Source of the DNA: Oryza sativa Japonica Group
Taxonomy: Eukaryota; Streptophyta; Magnoliopsida; Poales; Poaceae
NCBI RefSeq assembly: GCF_034140825.1
Contig: NC_089040.1
Span: 12,604,001 to 12,668,000 of the forward strand
Direction of reading: 5' to 3'
DNA length: 64,000 bases
A program made the translations under genes and the position numbers. Below are positions 37,579 to 48,510 of the stretch, one piece after another. Every line of letters starts with the position of its first letter. Positions within the stretch are counted from its first letter, which is position 1. The notes under the pieces are model-generated. The model saw only the letters and a list, made by a program, of their open reading frames with translations. It had not been told where the DNA came from and ran no database searches.

Positions 37579-40500
37579 TCATGATGAGCAGGACAGCATG
37601 CACACTCCTGGCCTGTATGCCCAGGCTGGTGGCAACCGGGCATATTTCTCCATTCCTGGCTGCTCATCATATGGATGTTCCATAACTTTCAATAACCGAC
37701 GAACTTCATCATAATCACCTTGCTCAGCTGCGTCAATTGCAGTCTGGCAGAGATAGTTCCGAAGAACATACTTTGGATTAACAGAGTTCATGGCAGCTTT
37801 CCTTTCTTCGTCAGGAACGCCACTTGAAACCAACTTCACAAAGAAAAAAATATATCATTAGATCAAGGATGTCCAAATAGCCTCTTTACAACTTGTCGTT
37901 TCTCAAAGCTGTAGTTCGCTATAAATGTTTGAACTAATGAAGCAAAGAGGATCTACCAACATATTGGCTATTGGCAGAATAAGTCAATAATTCAGGGAAT
38001 TGATTAGCATGCTGATGATACATTAACAATGAATGAGATATTATCCAAAACCAACAGTTGATGCAATTTTCAAAACAATATAATCCAATATGTAAATGAT
38101 TGTAAATATTTGGAAGCATATAACGGGAGCAAACAACCACTCATTTCTGCCTTGTGACATTCTTTTGTACACATGACTATTCCAACTTCACAAAATGACA
38201 GGGGTTGACAAACACATACCCAAACACCAACAAGCAAGACAAAAATCATTGATAATATATTGATGTGCTATACCATTATGTTGGGTTTGAAAGTGCACTT
38301 ATAAAATAGAATTAGAGAAACAAACTGAATAAACGATTACCAAAAGTAAAGCCTACCTCTTCAATGTAAGTTTGTACCCAACTAATCCATGCTTCCTTTC
38401 TTTCTGGTCCAATATCTAGGAGTGCAGCTTTAAGTGGAACAAGTAGCTCCTTCTCTGGAATGTTATGGTCTGCTTTGACATTTGAAAGAAGACGGAAAAA
38501 ATTTGTATAATCGACCTTATCAACAGCCAGGTTGTTAAGCAGCTTGCCTATTAGCTGCTTATTATACTTGGGTAGACCAAGTTTCCTGGTCATTATGGAT
38601 TGATACTCATCCATAAACTTTGTCCCGTACCTGCAGTACACAGAAATCAAAATGTATGATACATCTGGACATAATCATGGGTAATAATCAGTAAATATTG
38701 GACAAAACAATGCACCTCTCCATCACATAATTTGCCTCATCTTTGCTGATAAGTTCGGCAGCTGTCAATGGTGAGGTAAACTGAGCAATATTCCACAAGC
38801 CAACATCAGGTTGATTTGCAAAACAGTATCTCTTCCCAGGGAGGTCTGTTGTATTTGGAGTATAGCTAGGATCAAAAGCATCCAAAAAGCCAAAGGGTCC
38901 ATAGTCAATAGTTAGTCCTAATACACTCATATTATCCGTGTTGAGCACACCATGGGTAAAACCAACACCTTGCCACCTTGCTATCAAGAAAGCAGTGCGC
39001 TCTGCAACCTCAACTGCCCAGGCTGTAACCAAGGATTAAAAGGGGAGAATACTTAGCCTTTTAAATATCAATGAGTAGACTGAAAGAAAATAGCACATAA
39101 TGATATTTACCTGCATATTTGTTCGAAGTAAGATCTATCGCTGGAGAGTCCCCTATAGCTGCTTCAAAAGATAAACCTTCACTCTTTTTAATATTTTCGA
39201 GATGTGGGTAGTGATGACGTATTGTGTAGTCTGCCAAATGACGAACAATTTCAAGGTCCTCTTTGTCCCTTGTAGCATGTATCTGATATGAACCAAAACG
39301 CAAAAAGGATGGTGCTACACGGCATACAATGGCACCTGGTTCCTCCTTTGAATTGCCACTGATATATAAAGACAAACCATTAGATTTATCATCATAAACA
39401 AATGCTAATAGATACAACATAATTACTAAAACCTTCAAAAGGAAGGTTCTGGAAAAAAAAAAGGGGAAAGGTCCTGGCAACCAGTGTTCTTTATGAAAAA
39501 GCCGCTAAGGTAATGTTAATCAACAGTAGGTAAATGAAAGGGACAATGGAGTTTGTATGATAGTATTCAATACAAAGTTAATAAAAATAAAAAAAATTGG
39601 GGGGGGGGGGGCAAAATTATGCACTTTCTTAAAAGAAGGACGTGTTATATGGCCCAAGGAAACCTGAAGAATCTTAGAGCAGCTGCTACATGCTGCATTA
39701 CAGTGGTCGCTGCTGCTTTGTTATGTAACTACACACACTTGTGGACAAAAGCAGTTAGCAGCTGCAGTAACTCGGTTGCGTAATATTGCAGCCAAGAATC
39801 ATAGTTGACATAGTGGCAAGGGGTAATCATTTCAACATTTAGTGCTCACAAGTGCTATTATATATATCATGAAAACCAGACAATTTACTTATGTAGACTA
39901 ATGATACTGGAATATGCCAAATATGATTTCCACATACAGTCATGCACTAAAGAAATGGAAAAAAAAAACTCAAACTCACATGTGCTAAAAACGAAAATGA
40001 GCCATCACCACATGATTCGTGCCATTCAGGGTAATTTCTACATCCCCAGCACAACCATCACCAAAGAAGCTAACAGACTTGTTCAGTAGCAGGCCCACTG
40101 CAGCTTATGCTGGTATATATATGTGGCTCAAGCAACATACACATGGGAACATATCCTATGCATACAAGCTTCCCGTGCACACCAACTAGCAAATGTCACA
40201 AAAAATTTCTAGAAAAAATTGAACACATACTTTAAATAGTATTACACCTATCTGTGACATTTCATGTTCAAATCATTATATTTTAATCGTAACGAAAAGA
40301 CGAAATTATGACAGATTTTTAATCTTAAAACTGTCAAAATTTTCACTTTTTTTTGTTACAGCTAAAATATAGCGAATTTGAATATAAGACTTTGTAGATA
40401 TGTGTAATACTATTAAGAGTACATGTCATATTTTTTCTAGAATTTTCCGTGATATTTGGCTGTTAATGTGCACGGGAAGCTTGTGCGGATAGGATATGTT

Positions 40501-43026
40501 CTCCATAAACATACAGTTAAAAGTTTAAAATAGTACCACGTTTTCAGAAACACGCTACCATTATTATTTTTGCCTATTGGCAGCTTCATATTTAGCTTTA
40601 AATAATAATATTATTGATCATCTATCATTCTTTCTATAGAGAGACTCATATCATCTATTGTTCTCTTTTTAATCTTTGTGACCATGTTAGATAGAAGGAA
40701 GAAATATCTCATAACAATGAGATATACAACTTCGGATATGGAACGATCTGTTTCTAAAGTAAATTTAGAAAGAAAAATAGATCGAGCATGATGTAGTTCA
40801 GAAAACAGAGATGTCATGACATACTCATAGAACATATCTCGAACAACAGATTTGCCAGTTTCAACTAGACAAAGAGCACGAGTTGTAGGGATGCCTAGGC
40901 CATGCATAGCTTCACTGCATAGGAATTCACGAATGCTGCTGCGGAGGACAGCAAGGCCATCTGCAAATCGGCTGTATGGAGTCTTTCCACAGCCCTTGAG
41001 CTGCAACTCCCATCTCTCACCTCGAGAGTTGATAACCTCTCCAAGAGTTATTGCTCGTCCGTCGCCCAACTGACCAGCCCATGAACCAAACTGGTGTCCA
41101 CCATAGCACTGGGCATAAGGTGAACTGCAGGTAGTTGTTCATCAGAAGGTGTGTTGCTTTTCTTGTGCAATCATATGAAGAGAATGTTAAGCATTAGTAT
41201 TACGCACCTCCCAACCAAAGGATTTGCTCCTGAGAACAGCTGAGGAAAATCAGGTCTTTCAAACCTGAAAGTAGACCAACAAGGATACAAAATGATTAAA
41301 AGGAATGGATGACAGTAACAGGGAAGAGAACAATGAACATGCTTCTACACAAAAATGGAGAAAATGAGAGTTGGTAGGAGGTAAAAATGCATTACTCAGC
41401 TTAATTCATTAACAGATCATATCAAGATCAAAAGCAACTTAAGAAATACAGTATTCTTGTAACAAATCAACCAGTACAAAAATCTGTATAAAAAGCAAAA
41501 CCAACTTGTCATAAACAGTTTCAGTGGTCAGTAGCCAAAAGAAGAAGCTGATAACATGCCAGACAGCACACTTGGCCTATCATGTGGCAAATTAAAAAAC
41601 AAGAAGTTTGAGTTGGGCAACACAGAAAAAGAATATTGCATGGGCAAATAATTTCTTGCCGAATCAGGCACCCAGGTCCAAGTCGTATTCCAACACCACT
41701 CCAGTCCGATTCTGAGTTGTATTATGTGTGCCCACTTTTTATGCCGCATCGGACACACCACTCCAATTAGGATTCTGACACGAGTGTCATGATGCCATGT
41801 CTGTGTACCATGTAATACTTCGCTCTGGTGTTCGAATTTTGAACATCTGATTAGTAATCCTTTTCTCTGTGCTAACTTTCTTCAAAAACTTAAAGACAAG
41901 GTGTATTTTTTATTGGAAAGTTTCGGTAACATTAACTCTAGGCAACACCACTTTCACCCACACTGCAGCACATCAGCAAAAACATAAATGAATAAAATTT
42001 TCACCTTACTTGTCAGTGTTGTGGGCATAAATTAAAATGTTAGCGATAAGAGTCCCTGGTGGGCAAAAGGTAATGACACTAAATCTTCGAACAGTGAATG
42101 CATAAGTTAGAGGTGCTGTATGGACCAGTTCGAGCTCATGTGCTACCAAGGGTGATATGATAGGTTTTGTAATATTTTTGCAGGTTATACACACTCAAAT
42201 TTCCACTTCTCATTTACATCTCTATCCATAACGGACTATTTTCGATCGAGGTATATGCTCCAACGCATTGCCAATCACGGAAAGCTAATTATTTCGAATA
42301 AAACAGTATCTCTTACTGCATCTGAAAAAAGCGAGCTATGCTAATTCAAAGGCAGCCTGTCCAACCCTCATCTGATTTATCCACAGACATCAGGGATACC
42401 CCCCAAAACCAAAATAATCTAGGGACGGCAAGCATAAATGCATAACAGCTACTAGAATAATTCTGGGGGCTCACTCTTTGTGATCCAGATCGAGGATGTC
42501 AGCCACGGACTGGGACCACGCCACCAGCTTAGGGTTGTCCACGGGCGCTGAGGGTGACACCTTTGTGTAACAAGCGTGAAGCACCTGCGTCACCCAAGCA
42601 GCACAAAATCACCGGGTGAAGCAGAAGCAAGCAAAGCGAAGGGCACTAGACGAGACGAGCCACGAAGCGGGGAGTAAACCCCAGCGACGCACGCACCTCG
42701 CGGGGGATGGCGTCGGATCGGGGGTCGCCGGGGAGCTCGCGGACGAAGGAGTCGTCCCAGGAGAGCTCCTCCAGCACCCGCCGCGGTCGGCTGTTCGCGG
42801 CGGCGGTGGGCGAGGGCGACGGGGCCGGTGCCTCTGCGGCGGCGGAGGCCATGATGCCACGCGTCAGCAGCGGGCCGCGGCGGAGAGGGAGGCGGCGGCG
42901 GGTGGAGGCGGCGGGGAGGGGGAGGGGGAGGGGGAGGAGGGCGCGGGCGCGGCGGGTGAGGGAGGAGAGGAGGGCGGTGGGGAGAGGGGAGGAGGAGAAG
43001 AGGGAGGAGGAGAGGTGTGGGGGCAT
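37579..43026 (-). CDS. SELO: SelO family protein adenylyltransferase (AMPylase), eight exons
   Basis: Exons: 43026-42697, 42584-42475, 41264-41208, 41124-40825, 39358-39111, 39022-38716, 38630-38357, 37833-37579. All joins keep frame, giving 626 residues. The N-terminal 60 residues (Arg, Ser and Leu rich) look like an organelle transit peptide. Family marks are [42 protein letters not shown], and Asn379 plus Asp388 ([19 protein letters not shown]), the metal- and ATP-binding residues of this inverted pseudokinase fold. SelO transfers AMP to proteins in mitochondria in redox stress. Animal SelO has selenocysteine near its end; here the C-terminus is [10 protein letters not shown], with cysteine in that place. 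Intron 4 (39359-40824) is long and holds a MITE. Confidence 0.92.
40146..40502. mobile_element. Foldback MITE in SelO intron 4
   Basis: GGGAACATATCCTATGCATA on the left pairs with the reverse of the right end (GGAGAACATATCCTATCCGC). Inward, AAGCTTCCCGTGCACA, TTTCTAGAAAAAA and TAGTATTACAC recur in inverted form over about 150 bp per arm. It is about 357 bp long. The intron also has a run of 13 G near 39599-39611. Confidence 0.8.
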
Positions 43027-43392
43027 GGCGAGAGAGGAAGCTGCTGCGGCCGTCTTGTTTTTTTTGTTTTTTTTTTTTTTTTTGCTGCTCGCCTCTCGGT
43101 CTCGGGTTGGTTGGATGGGTCGGTCGGTCTCGGTGGTCGCCTGGGCTTATGGCTCACGCGACGAGATTTTTGAGGGGGTTTGGTTTGGTTTCGTTTTTGT
43201 TTCTTGTTTGGGTTGGGTCGCGGAGGCAGCGGGCGCCACACGTGGTCGCGGCACGGCGAGCGGTGGTGCTACGTGCTCGTCTCGCGTTCGGTCGCCGTGA
43301 AGGTGGTCTTGGTGGACCGAGTTGGCCGCCCGGAACGCGGCTCGTCTTCGTCGTAGCAGGCCAGGCCGGCGGGCCCTTCACTGGGAGGTCGA
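43027..43392. promoter_or_regulatory. SelO promoter, cut short by the MULE
   Basis: Only about 370 bp of GC-rich DNA separate the SelO ATG from the MULE target duplication. It holds a T-run (43063-43083) and no clear TATA box. The core promoter must lie here, or transcription starts inside the MULE end. Confidence 0.5.
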
Positions 43393-43402
43393 GACAACAT
43401 GT

Positions 43403-43522
43403 GAATTTTTTTCGATTTTAGATTTTTTTTTAATATTTACAGAAATAATCTATCGACCAAAAAAATTGCAGAAATAGCCCCTGCCGCCCAAATGATGGGC
43501 GGCAAGCTGACGTGGCAGACGG
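43403..43522 (+). repeat. MULE left terminal inverted repeat
   Basis: About 120 bp match the reverse complement of 51797-51914 with few differences, ending where the two sides diverge after GACGTGGCA. The preceding GACAACATGT (43393-43402) is the target duplication. Confidence 0.9.
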
Positions 43523-43598
43523 TGGGTCGACCGCGCCGTCTGCCGCCGTCGGCCAAAATTGCGATTAGGCCCTTGTCGCCCATTCAGAGCTTGCGGTC

Positions 43599-43667
43599 GT
43601 ACTTTTTTCATCTGGGTCCCTTGCCGTCCCATATTGGGGCAGCAAGGGACCCAGATGAAAAAAGTAC
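43599..43667. repeat. Perfect 26-bp hairpin inside the MULE
   Basis: The arm at 43599-43624 (GTACTTTTTTCATCTGGGTC and six more bases) is exactly reverse complementary to 43642-43667, with a 17-bp loop. It lies just inside the left TIR. The right end has related GCCGCC/GGGCGGC pairs but not this hairpin. The stretch 43668-44082 shows nothing else. Confidence 0.9.
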
Positions 43668-44082
43668 GGCCAAAAGATTTTTCTATGTTATGTTAATAAT
43701 AAATAAAGAAGTATTTATTGGTAAAACTTGTTAATATTGTTATAAAAATGTATTGAAGTTGGTTGTTGTGCAATTTCATATGTTAAGTGAGGTATTATTT
43801 TGTACCATATTCGACGTATTAGTACTCGGATAATTTATATAGGCCTATCGCAGTCTAGGTCGTAGAAACATTATATGGACTTAAACAAGGAGAATTATGT
43901 AACATGAAGAAATAGTAGTACAATTTGAACATGATACAACTATTTGCATTGCGGTTACATAGATGATATTAGATTCGAACTAGGAGGGAGGTAGTGCAAT
44001 AGTTGAACACAACGACGATGTAATAATGGGACAAGGAAGCATGACAGTAGAAATTTCAATATGCCAAGTTGTCCGATAATAG

Positions 44083-44900
44083 CTAACCCCTACGTGAGGA
44101 TCCCTCTCCTCTCTCAAACCGCGCTTTAGTAACCCTGTATTGCTCTGGTAGTTCAAGCTGCACAATACGGCTAGGTGGAGTTAGAACCCTTCTGGTGTCT
44201 ATCCATTCTCTGTATTGACATCTCCTTGGTGGTTCCTGGGAGGAAAGAATAGATGTAAAGCAAGCAAAGTTCGTAAATGTTGTGAGAAAATAAGGAATCA
44301 TGTAATCAAAATATTCTTATCATGAAATCGTCGTCAAGAATATTTGGACAAACAAAGAACCTTCGACCCAATGTTGTAGGATTTATGGAACGAAGAACCT
44401 GACAACGATCACCACACCTGCATCTTGGACGGGCTTCCCATGGAGGGAGTGCCGTAGTTAGCACCCGTCAGTCGCTCTGTTGTTCACGACATTGTCGTTC
44501 ATAAGCCGCTTTTCTCTGTAAGTATTGCTCAGTACTTTCGGATGCGAAATACCAGCGACCTTCTTGTAAACAAGTGGTTAGGTCGAGAACGGGATTTTCT
44601 GTATCGACCCACTCGATGTATGCGCAAGCCGTAGTGCGGGTCTGCCGAATAGAGTAGTGTTACGAAGAATAAAGCGATTGCCCATACGGAATGAATAAGC
44701 ATATGCAGATAATAAAATACCTCACGGTCATAGTTAGGGCACCTAAAAAAGCGCCTTCCTCGAATATCAGGATTCCTCGAAGCCATTAGTTGGCATCGAT
44801 CATCGCATAGGCAGAGAGGACGCTAACACCAAGGTGGTAGTAGGTATACACAAGGATCGCTACGCCAGTTTGGATCCTCAACACCCCGGCGTCTAGCCAT
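44083..44900 (-). pseudogene. MULE gene with two tandem GRF zinc fingers (decayed)
   Basis: Exons 44900-44721, 44641-44324 and 44235-44083 give 217 codons in phase from ATG 44900 (MARRRGVEDPNWRSDP). Finger 1 is RPLCLCDDRCQLMASRNP, then RGRRFFRCPN, completed across intron 1 by CAYIEWVD. Finger 2 is RPRCRCGDRCQVLRSINP, then LGRRFFVCPN, completed across intron 2 by CQYREWID. Each has the CxC...GRRFF.CPN...C..IEW(I/V)D layout of GRF-type zinc fingers. These bind single-stranded nucleic acid in topoisomerase III, APE2 and NEIL3. The two fingers share the intron position, so one arose by duplication of an exon pair. In-frame stops occur at 44823-44825 (TAG) and 44468-44470 (TGA). The second intron begins AT where GT is expected. 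Confidence 0.78.
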
Positions 44901-45319
44901 TGACGAAAGCCAGTCGGATTTGTAATGAAGCAAGTGGGGAAGAGAGTACTGAATGTGACTGAGTTCTGAAAGATTGTGAGGCCTCACTCGTTAAGGCGAT
45001 TTATATAGGCGCAAAAAATCGAGTGATACCCCTGACATGTGAACGTGTGGGGTATGGTGGGTACGCCTGATTGGCGCCGAAAGATACATGCATGATCGGC
45101 GCCGAAAGTTACATTGGTCGTATGCGCCAAATGGCGGGCAAATACTCGTATCACACGCGAATAAAGGAGGCTGCATCGGTGCGGCAGAAAGTAGTCGTGC
45201 ATGCGCCGAAAGGTATCGTGCATGCGCCAAAAGGTATCGTGCACATATAACAACAACGTAGTCATTACACAAGCATACAGTATTGGAAAGTGAAGCAAGT
45301 AAACAAAAAGAAGACTGCT

Positions 45320-48109
45320 CTACTGGCCCTGCCTCACGCCGCGACCACGCTTGGTCCTCCGGGCCTGTGCTCGCACGTGGTCCTGGGAGTAGGTGAAACG
45401 ATCCGGTGGCACAGCACGGGTAGCACGAGTGTCCCGCGGAGGAGTGGCCTGCGCCTGGTCCTGCGTCTGCACCGGCGGTGCGCCTCCCAGCTGTGAGGGG
45501 CCGATGACGTCCTCTGTCGAGCCTGAAGCGAAGTCGAAGTCAGTGATGTCGAAGAGCACGGTGGAAGACAGGAAGGGGTCCGACGAGGTCCCAGCATGGT
45601 CCAGTGGTGGACCCTGACTCGACGTGCCGGCTGCCTGTGACGCTGACCCTGCAGCCTAGGAGAAGTGGGCGGCCTGCGTCATAGCAAACTGGGCGAAACC
45701 TACACATCGACAACGGGACCCTTGTAAGCTAAGACATAAAATGTATGTAAATTGATTGTGGAAGTAATGTTGTTTTTTTAAGTACCTGTGGGGGGCACAA
45801 CAGAAGGCCTAGCCGAGGAAGGCGGGGTGCTGAACGGTGCACGAAACCCTGAAGCAATCGGCAAGTGAAACGGCTCACTTATATGTGCGAGGCATGTACA
45901 GAAGTAGTAATAAAAATACTTACCTCCGTGTGGAGGGGGAGTCGGCCTAGGAACGTGCGCAGCTGGACGGGGACCAGTCGGTACGGGTGGCCGCTGTACA
46001 GCTGCGTCTGCCCGAGCAACGTCGTCTGCACGACAGGTGAGCACTCGGAGAATCGAGCGCATCGACTCCACCATCCGCGTGTACGTCGTCAGGTGCTCCT
46101 CTACGGGTACCGGAATCCCCGCGTCTAAACGTTGGATCGTCGTTGAACCGTCAACGACGACCCGGTTGATGTCGTCGACCTGCATGGTTAATTTGTTCAT
46201 AAATATTCGTAAAATTTGATGAAGAAAAAGACATGAAAACATAAAGGAATGGTGCGATGCAGGGTACTCACAACACGAGCGAAGTCCTGGTCGCGGTGCC
46301 TGGCGTAGAGGTCTCTAGTGCTCGCAACGTGGGGCTGCTGCTCCAAGGGAGCGAAGGTGACCCTAGTACGGGTGCGTGGCTAGTACCAGCGTAGGTAGGC
46401 CTGGTACGACTCCTCAGTGTGTGGCTCTCCCTCGTGGTCCACGACCTCCTCGGTTGCGAGCAACCAGTCCTCAACAAAAGTCGCCAACTTGGCGGGCCAG
46501 TCGCCAGCTGACTGCTGACCCTTGCGCGAGTACCTGCGAATTAATGTGTAATATTAGTGTGAAACGACAGATGTTACAAATTATTGTGAACAGGCAGATT
46601 TTAATGCAACAACGAAAAGCGTAGTGCAAGATCTTACCGGTGAACAGTAGCTGGGACGGTGGTCGGAAACGGTACTGGAAAGGGCTGACGGAAGCCGAAC
46701 TGCCGCATCACGCGGAAAGGGGCGTGAGGCTCAACGCAGATGTCGAAGACCATCGGAACCGTAGTCATCCAGTACGCCTGGTCCCTGGTGCAGAGTGTGG
46801 ACAGACCCAACGGCGCACGAGCCTGGGTAGCCGCGGCACTGTAGGGCTCCCACACGACGTCAGTCATCAGAAGGCGGTCGAACTCCATAACAAACTCAGG
46901 ATACGACCGCCTAACCTGGACGTGAGCCCATCGGCGCTGCAATACGAGACGATCGATGTGATGTACAATGAACTTAGCAATTAACTTAACAATACGATAA
47001 GATCGATGCAACGTACCTGACGACGGCACCACAGAGTACCCATCGTAGGTTAGTCGACCTCTGGTCGCTCCTCGTACAGTGACTCCTCGTACACGTGCTG
47101 GTCCACCTCAGGGCGGCCAATCGCAATCCTCTCAGCTGCCCAGATAGAAAGAAAGAGAGGGCACCCACCAAAGGTCGCGCTGGGATCCGTCTTCGTGCAA
47201 GACTCACAAAGTGCACGGTACAGAGCCGCCAACAACGCGGAACCCCAGCTCCACTGAGGCACCTCGCCTACCGCGGCGTCGGCGATGCTCCTGGCGTAGT
47301 GCACGAGTCCCTTGTCGACCGCGTGCCCGTGACCGCCACAGAACATCACCCAGCCAAAAAGCCAGAGCAAGTACGCCTCCAAACATCGGCTGTACGAGTA
47401 CTCGTCGGCCTCCGCCTGTAGCTGCTCAACCTGCAAGCCGTCGATAAAATGTTAGGCACCTTAACTGCGGACTAAATATGTAATACGATTGTCATTTCGG
47501 TACAAAAACACTCACGGTGAACTGAAGCAGCCACCTCTTCGTAGGTCCGGTGTTGCGGTGGTGTGCCAACGGCTCGAGCGGGAGGTGCGGTGCGCGCTGT
47601 ACTAGTGCGAAACGTGCCGTCAGATCGTCCTGCCAGTCCACAGCCGTGGTCACTGGCCCAACAGCGTCTCCCGCGAGCGGTAGCCCCAACAAGTACGATA
47701 CGTCCTGTAGGGTAGGGGCTACCTCACCGCACGGCAAGTGAAAAGTGTGCGTCTCTGGCCTCCATCTATCGACCAAAGCTGCTACGAGGGACCTGTCCAC
47801 AGTCCATCGTCTGGCCGGGTCCGCGTCGCCGGCCGCAGCCTCCACCAGCCGACACATCGGTAAGAGGCCGGCCTCACGTAGCCTGCAATAACAAATTAAT
47901 ATGTCATTATAAAAAATGTTACAATGCAACTAACTTATAGTAAAACACTGTTCGTACCTCTCGACAAAGGAGTCGTGAACCGTGAGTAGCTCACCGCACG
48001 TCCGTGCCCGGAACGTCCCAAGCTGAGCCCCCTGCACCGCAGTAAGGTGAGACCGGTGTCGGTGATCTATCGCCGGGTCCAACAACTGAGGTGTATCCTG
48101 ACGTGCCAT
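45320..48109 (-). pseudogene. MULE gene for a plant-mobile-domain (PMD) protein, eight exons (decayed)
   Basis: Exons 48109-47958, 47882-47516, 47430-47017, 46936-46638, 46533-46272, 46179-45924, 45848-45786 and 45699-45320. GT-AG joins keep one phase over 731 codons from MARQDTPQLLD to RGRGVRQGQ. The PMD runs from RLVEAAAGDADPARRWTVDR through THTFHLPCGEVAPTLQDVSY, LLGLPLAGDAVGP, SRCLEAYLLWLFGWVMFC and the region before RSYPEFVMEFD. The tail is Pro/Gln-rich. PMD proteins occur in transposons and in host genes MAIN and MAIL1, which act in gene expression and transposon silencing in Arabidopsis. Three in-frame stops (TAA 47050-47052, TAG 46380-46382, TAG 45656-45658) interrupt an otherwise perfect frame. 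The spacer 48110-48510 holds no gene. Confidence 0.85.
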
Positions 48110-48510
48110 CTCTGAAAAATATAGTGTTTCGTGTTAGAACAATTCAAAAAATAGTACTGTAAAACAAAAGATAACTTGCAAAAATTATGAAATAGTAATA
48201 AAATCATGAGATTAATTATGTACAACAAGAGTACAGGCTATTTAAATATAGCAAACGTTACTAATGGTACATAACGATGACGTGCAATTTAACATATATG
48301 TAGAGTTCAATAATATAACATAACATTACATGTCGAAGTCCGACATACATCAGCATACCTAAAGACGTTAGGCGCCTTAGTCCGACGTTACATCACGAGA
48401 CCTAAAGACATGACATGCCGAAGTATGACATTACACGACGAAACATAAACACATCGATAAGTTCGAAACGAATTACAAGCAAATCCACATGCCGACATAG
48501 AACATAAAAA

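Noticed and set aside
39553-39783. Small plus-strand frame in SelO intron 4
   Set aside because: It contains a poly-G run, lies in the intron of a well-supported gene and shows no similarity to any protein I know.
42616-43300. Gly/Arg-rich open frames on the plus strand
   Set aside because: They are the complement of SelO exon 1 and its GC-rich promoter.
45334-45617. Alternative frames over the PMD gene's last exon
   Set aside because: Only the frame continuing from exon 7 matches the phase of the other seven exons.
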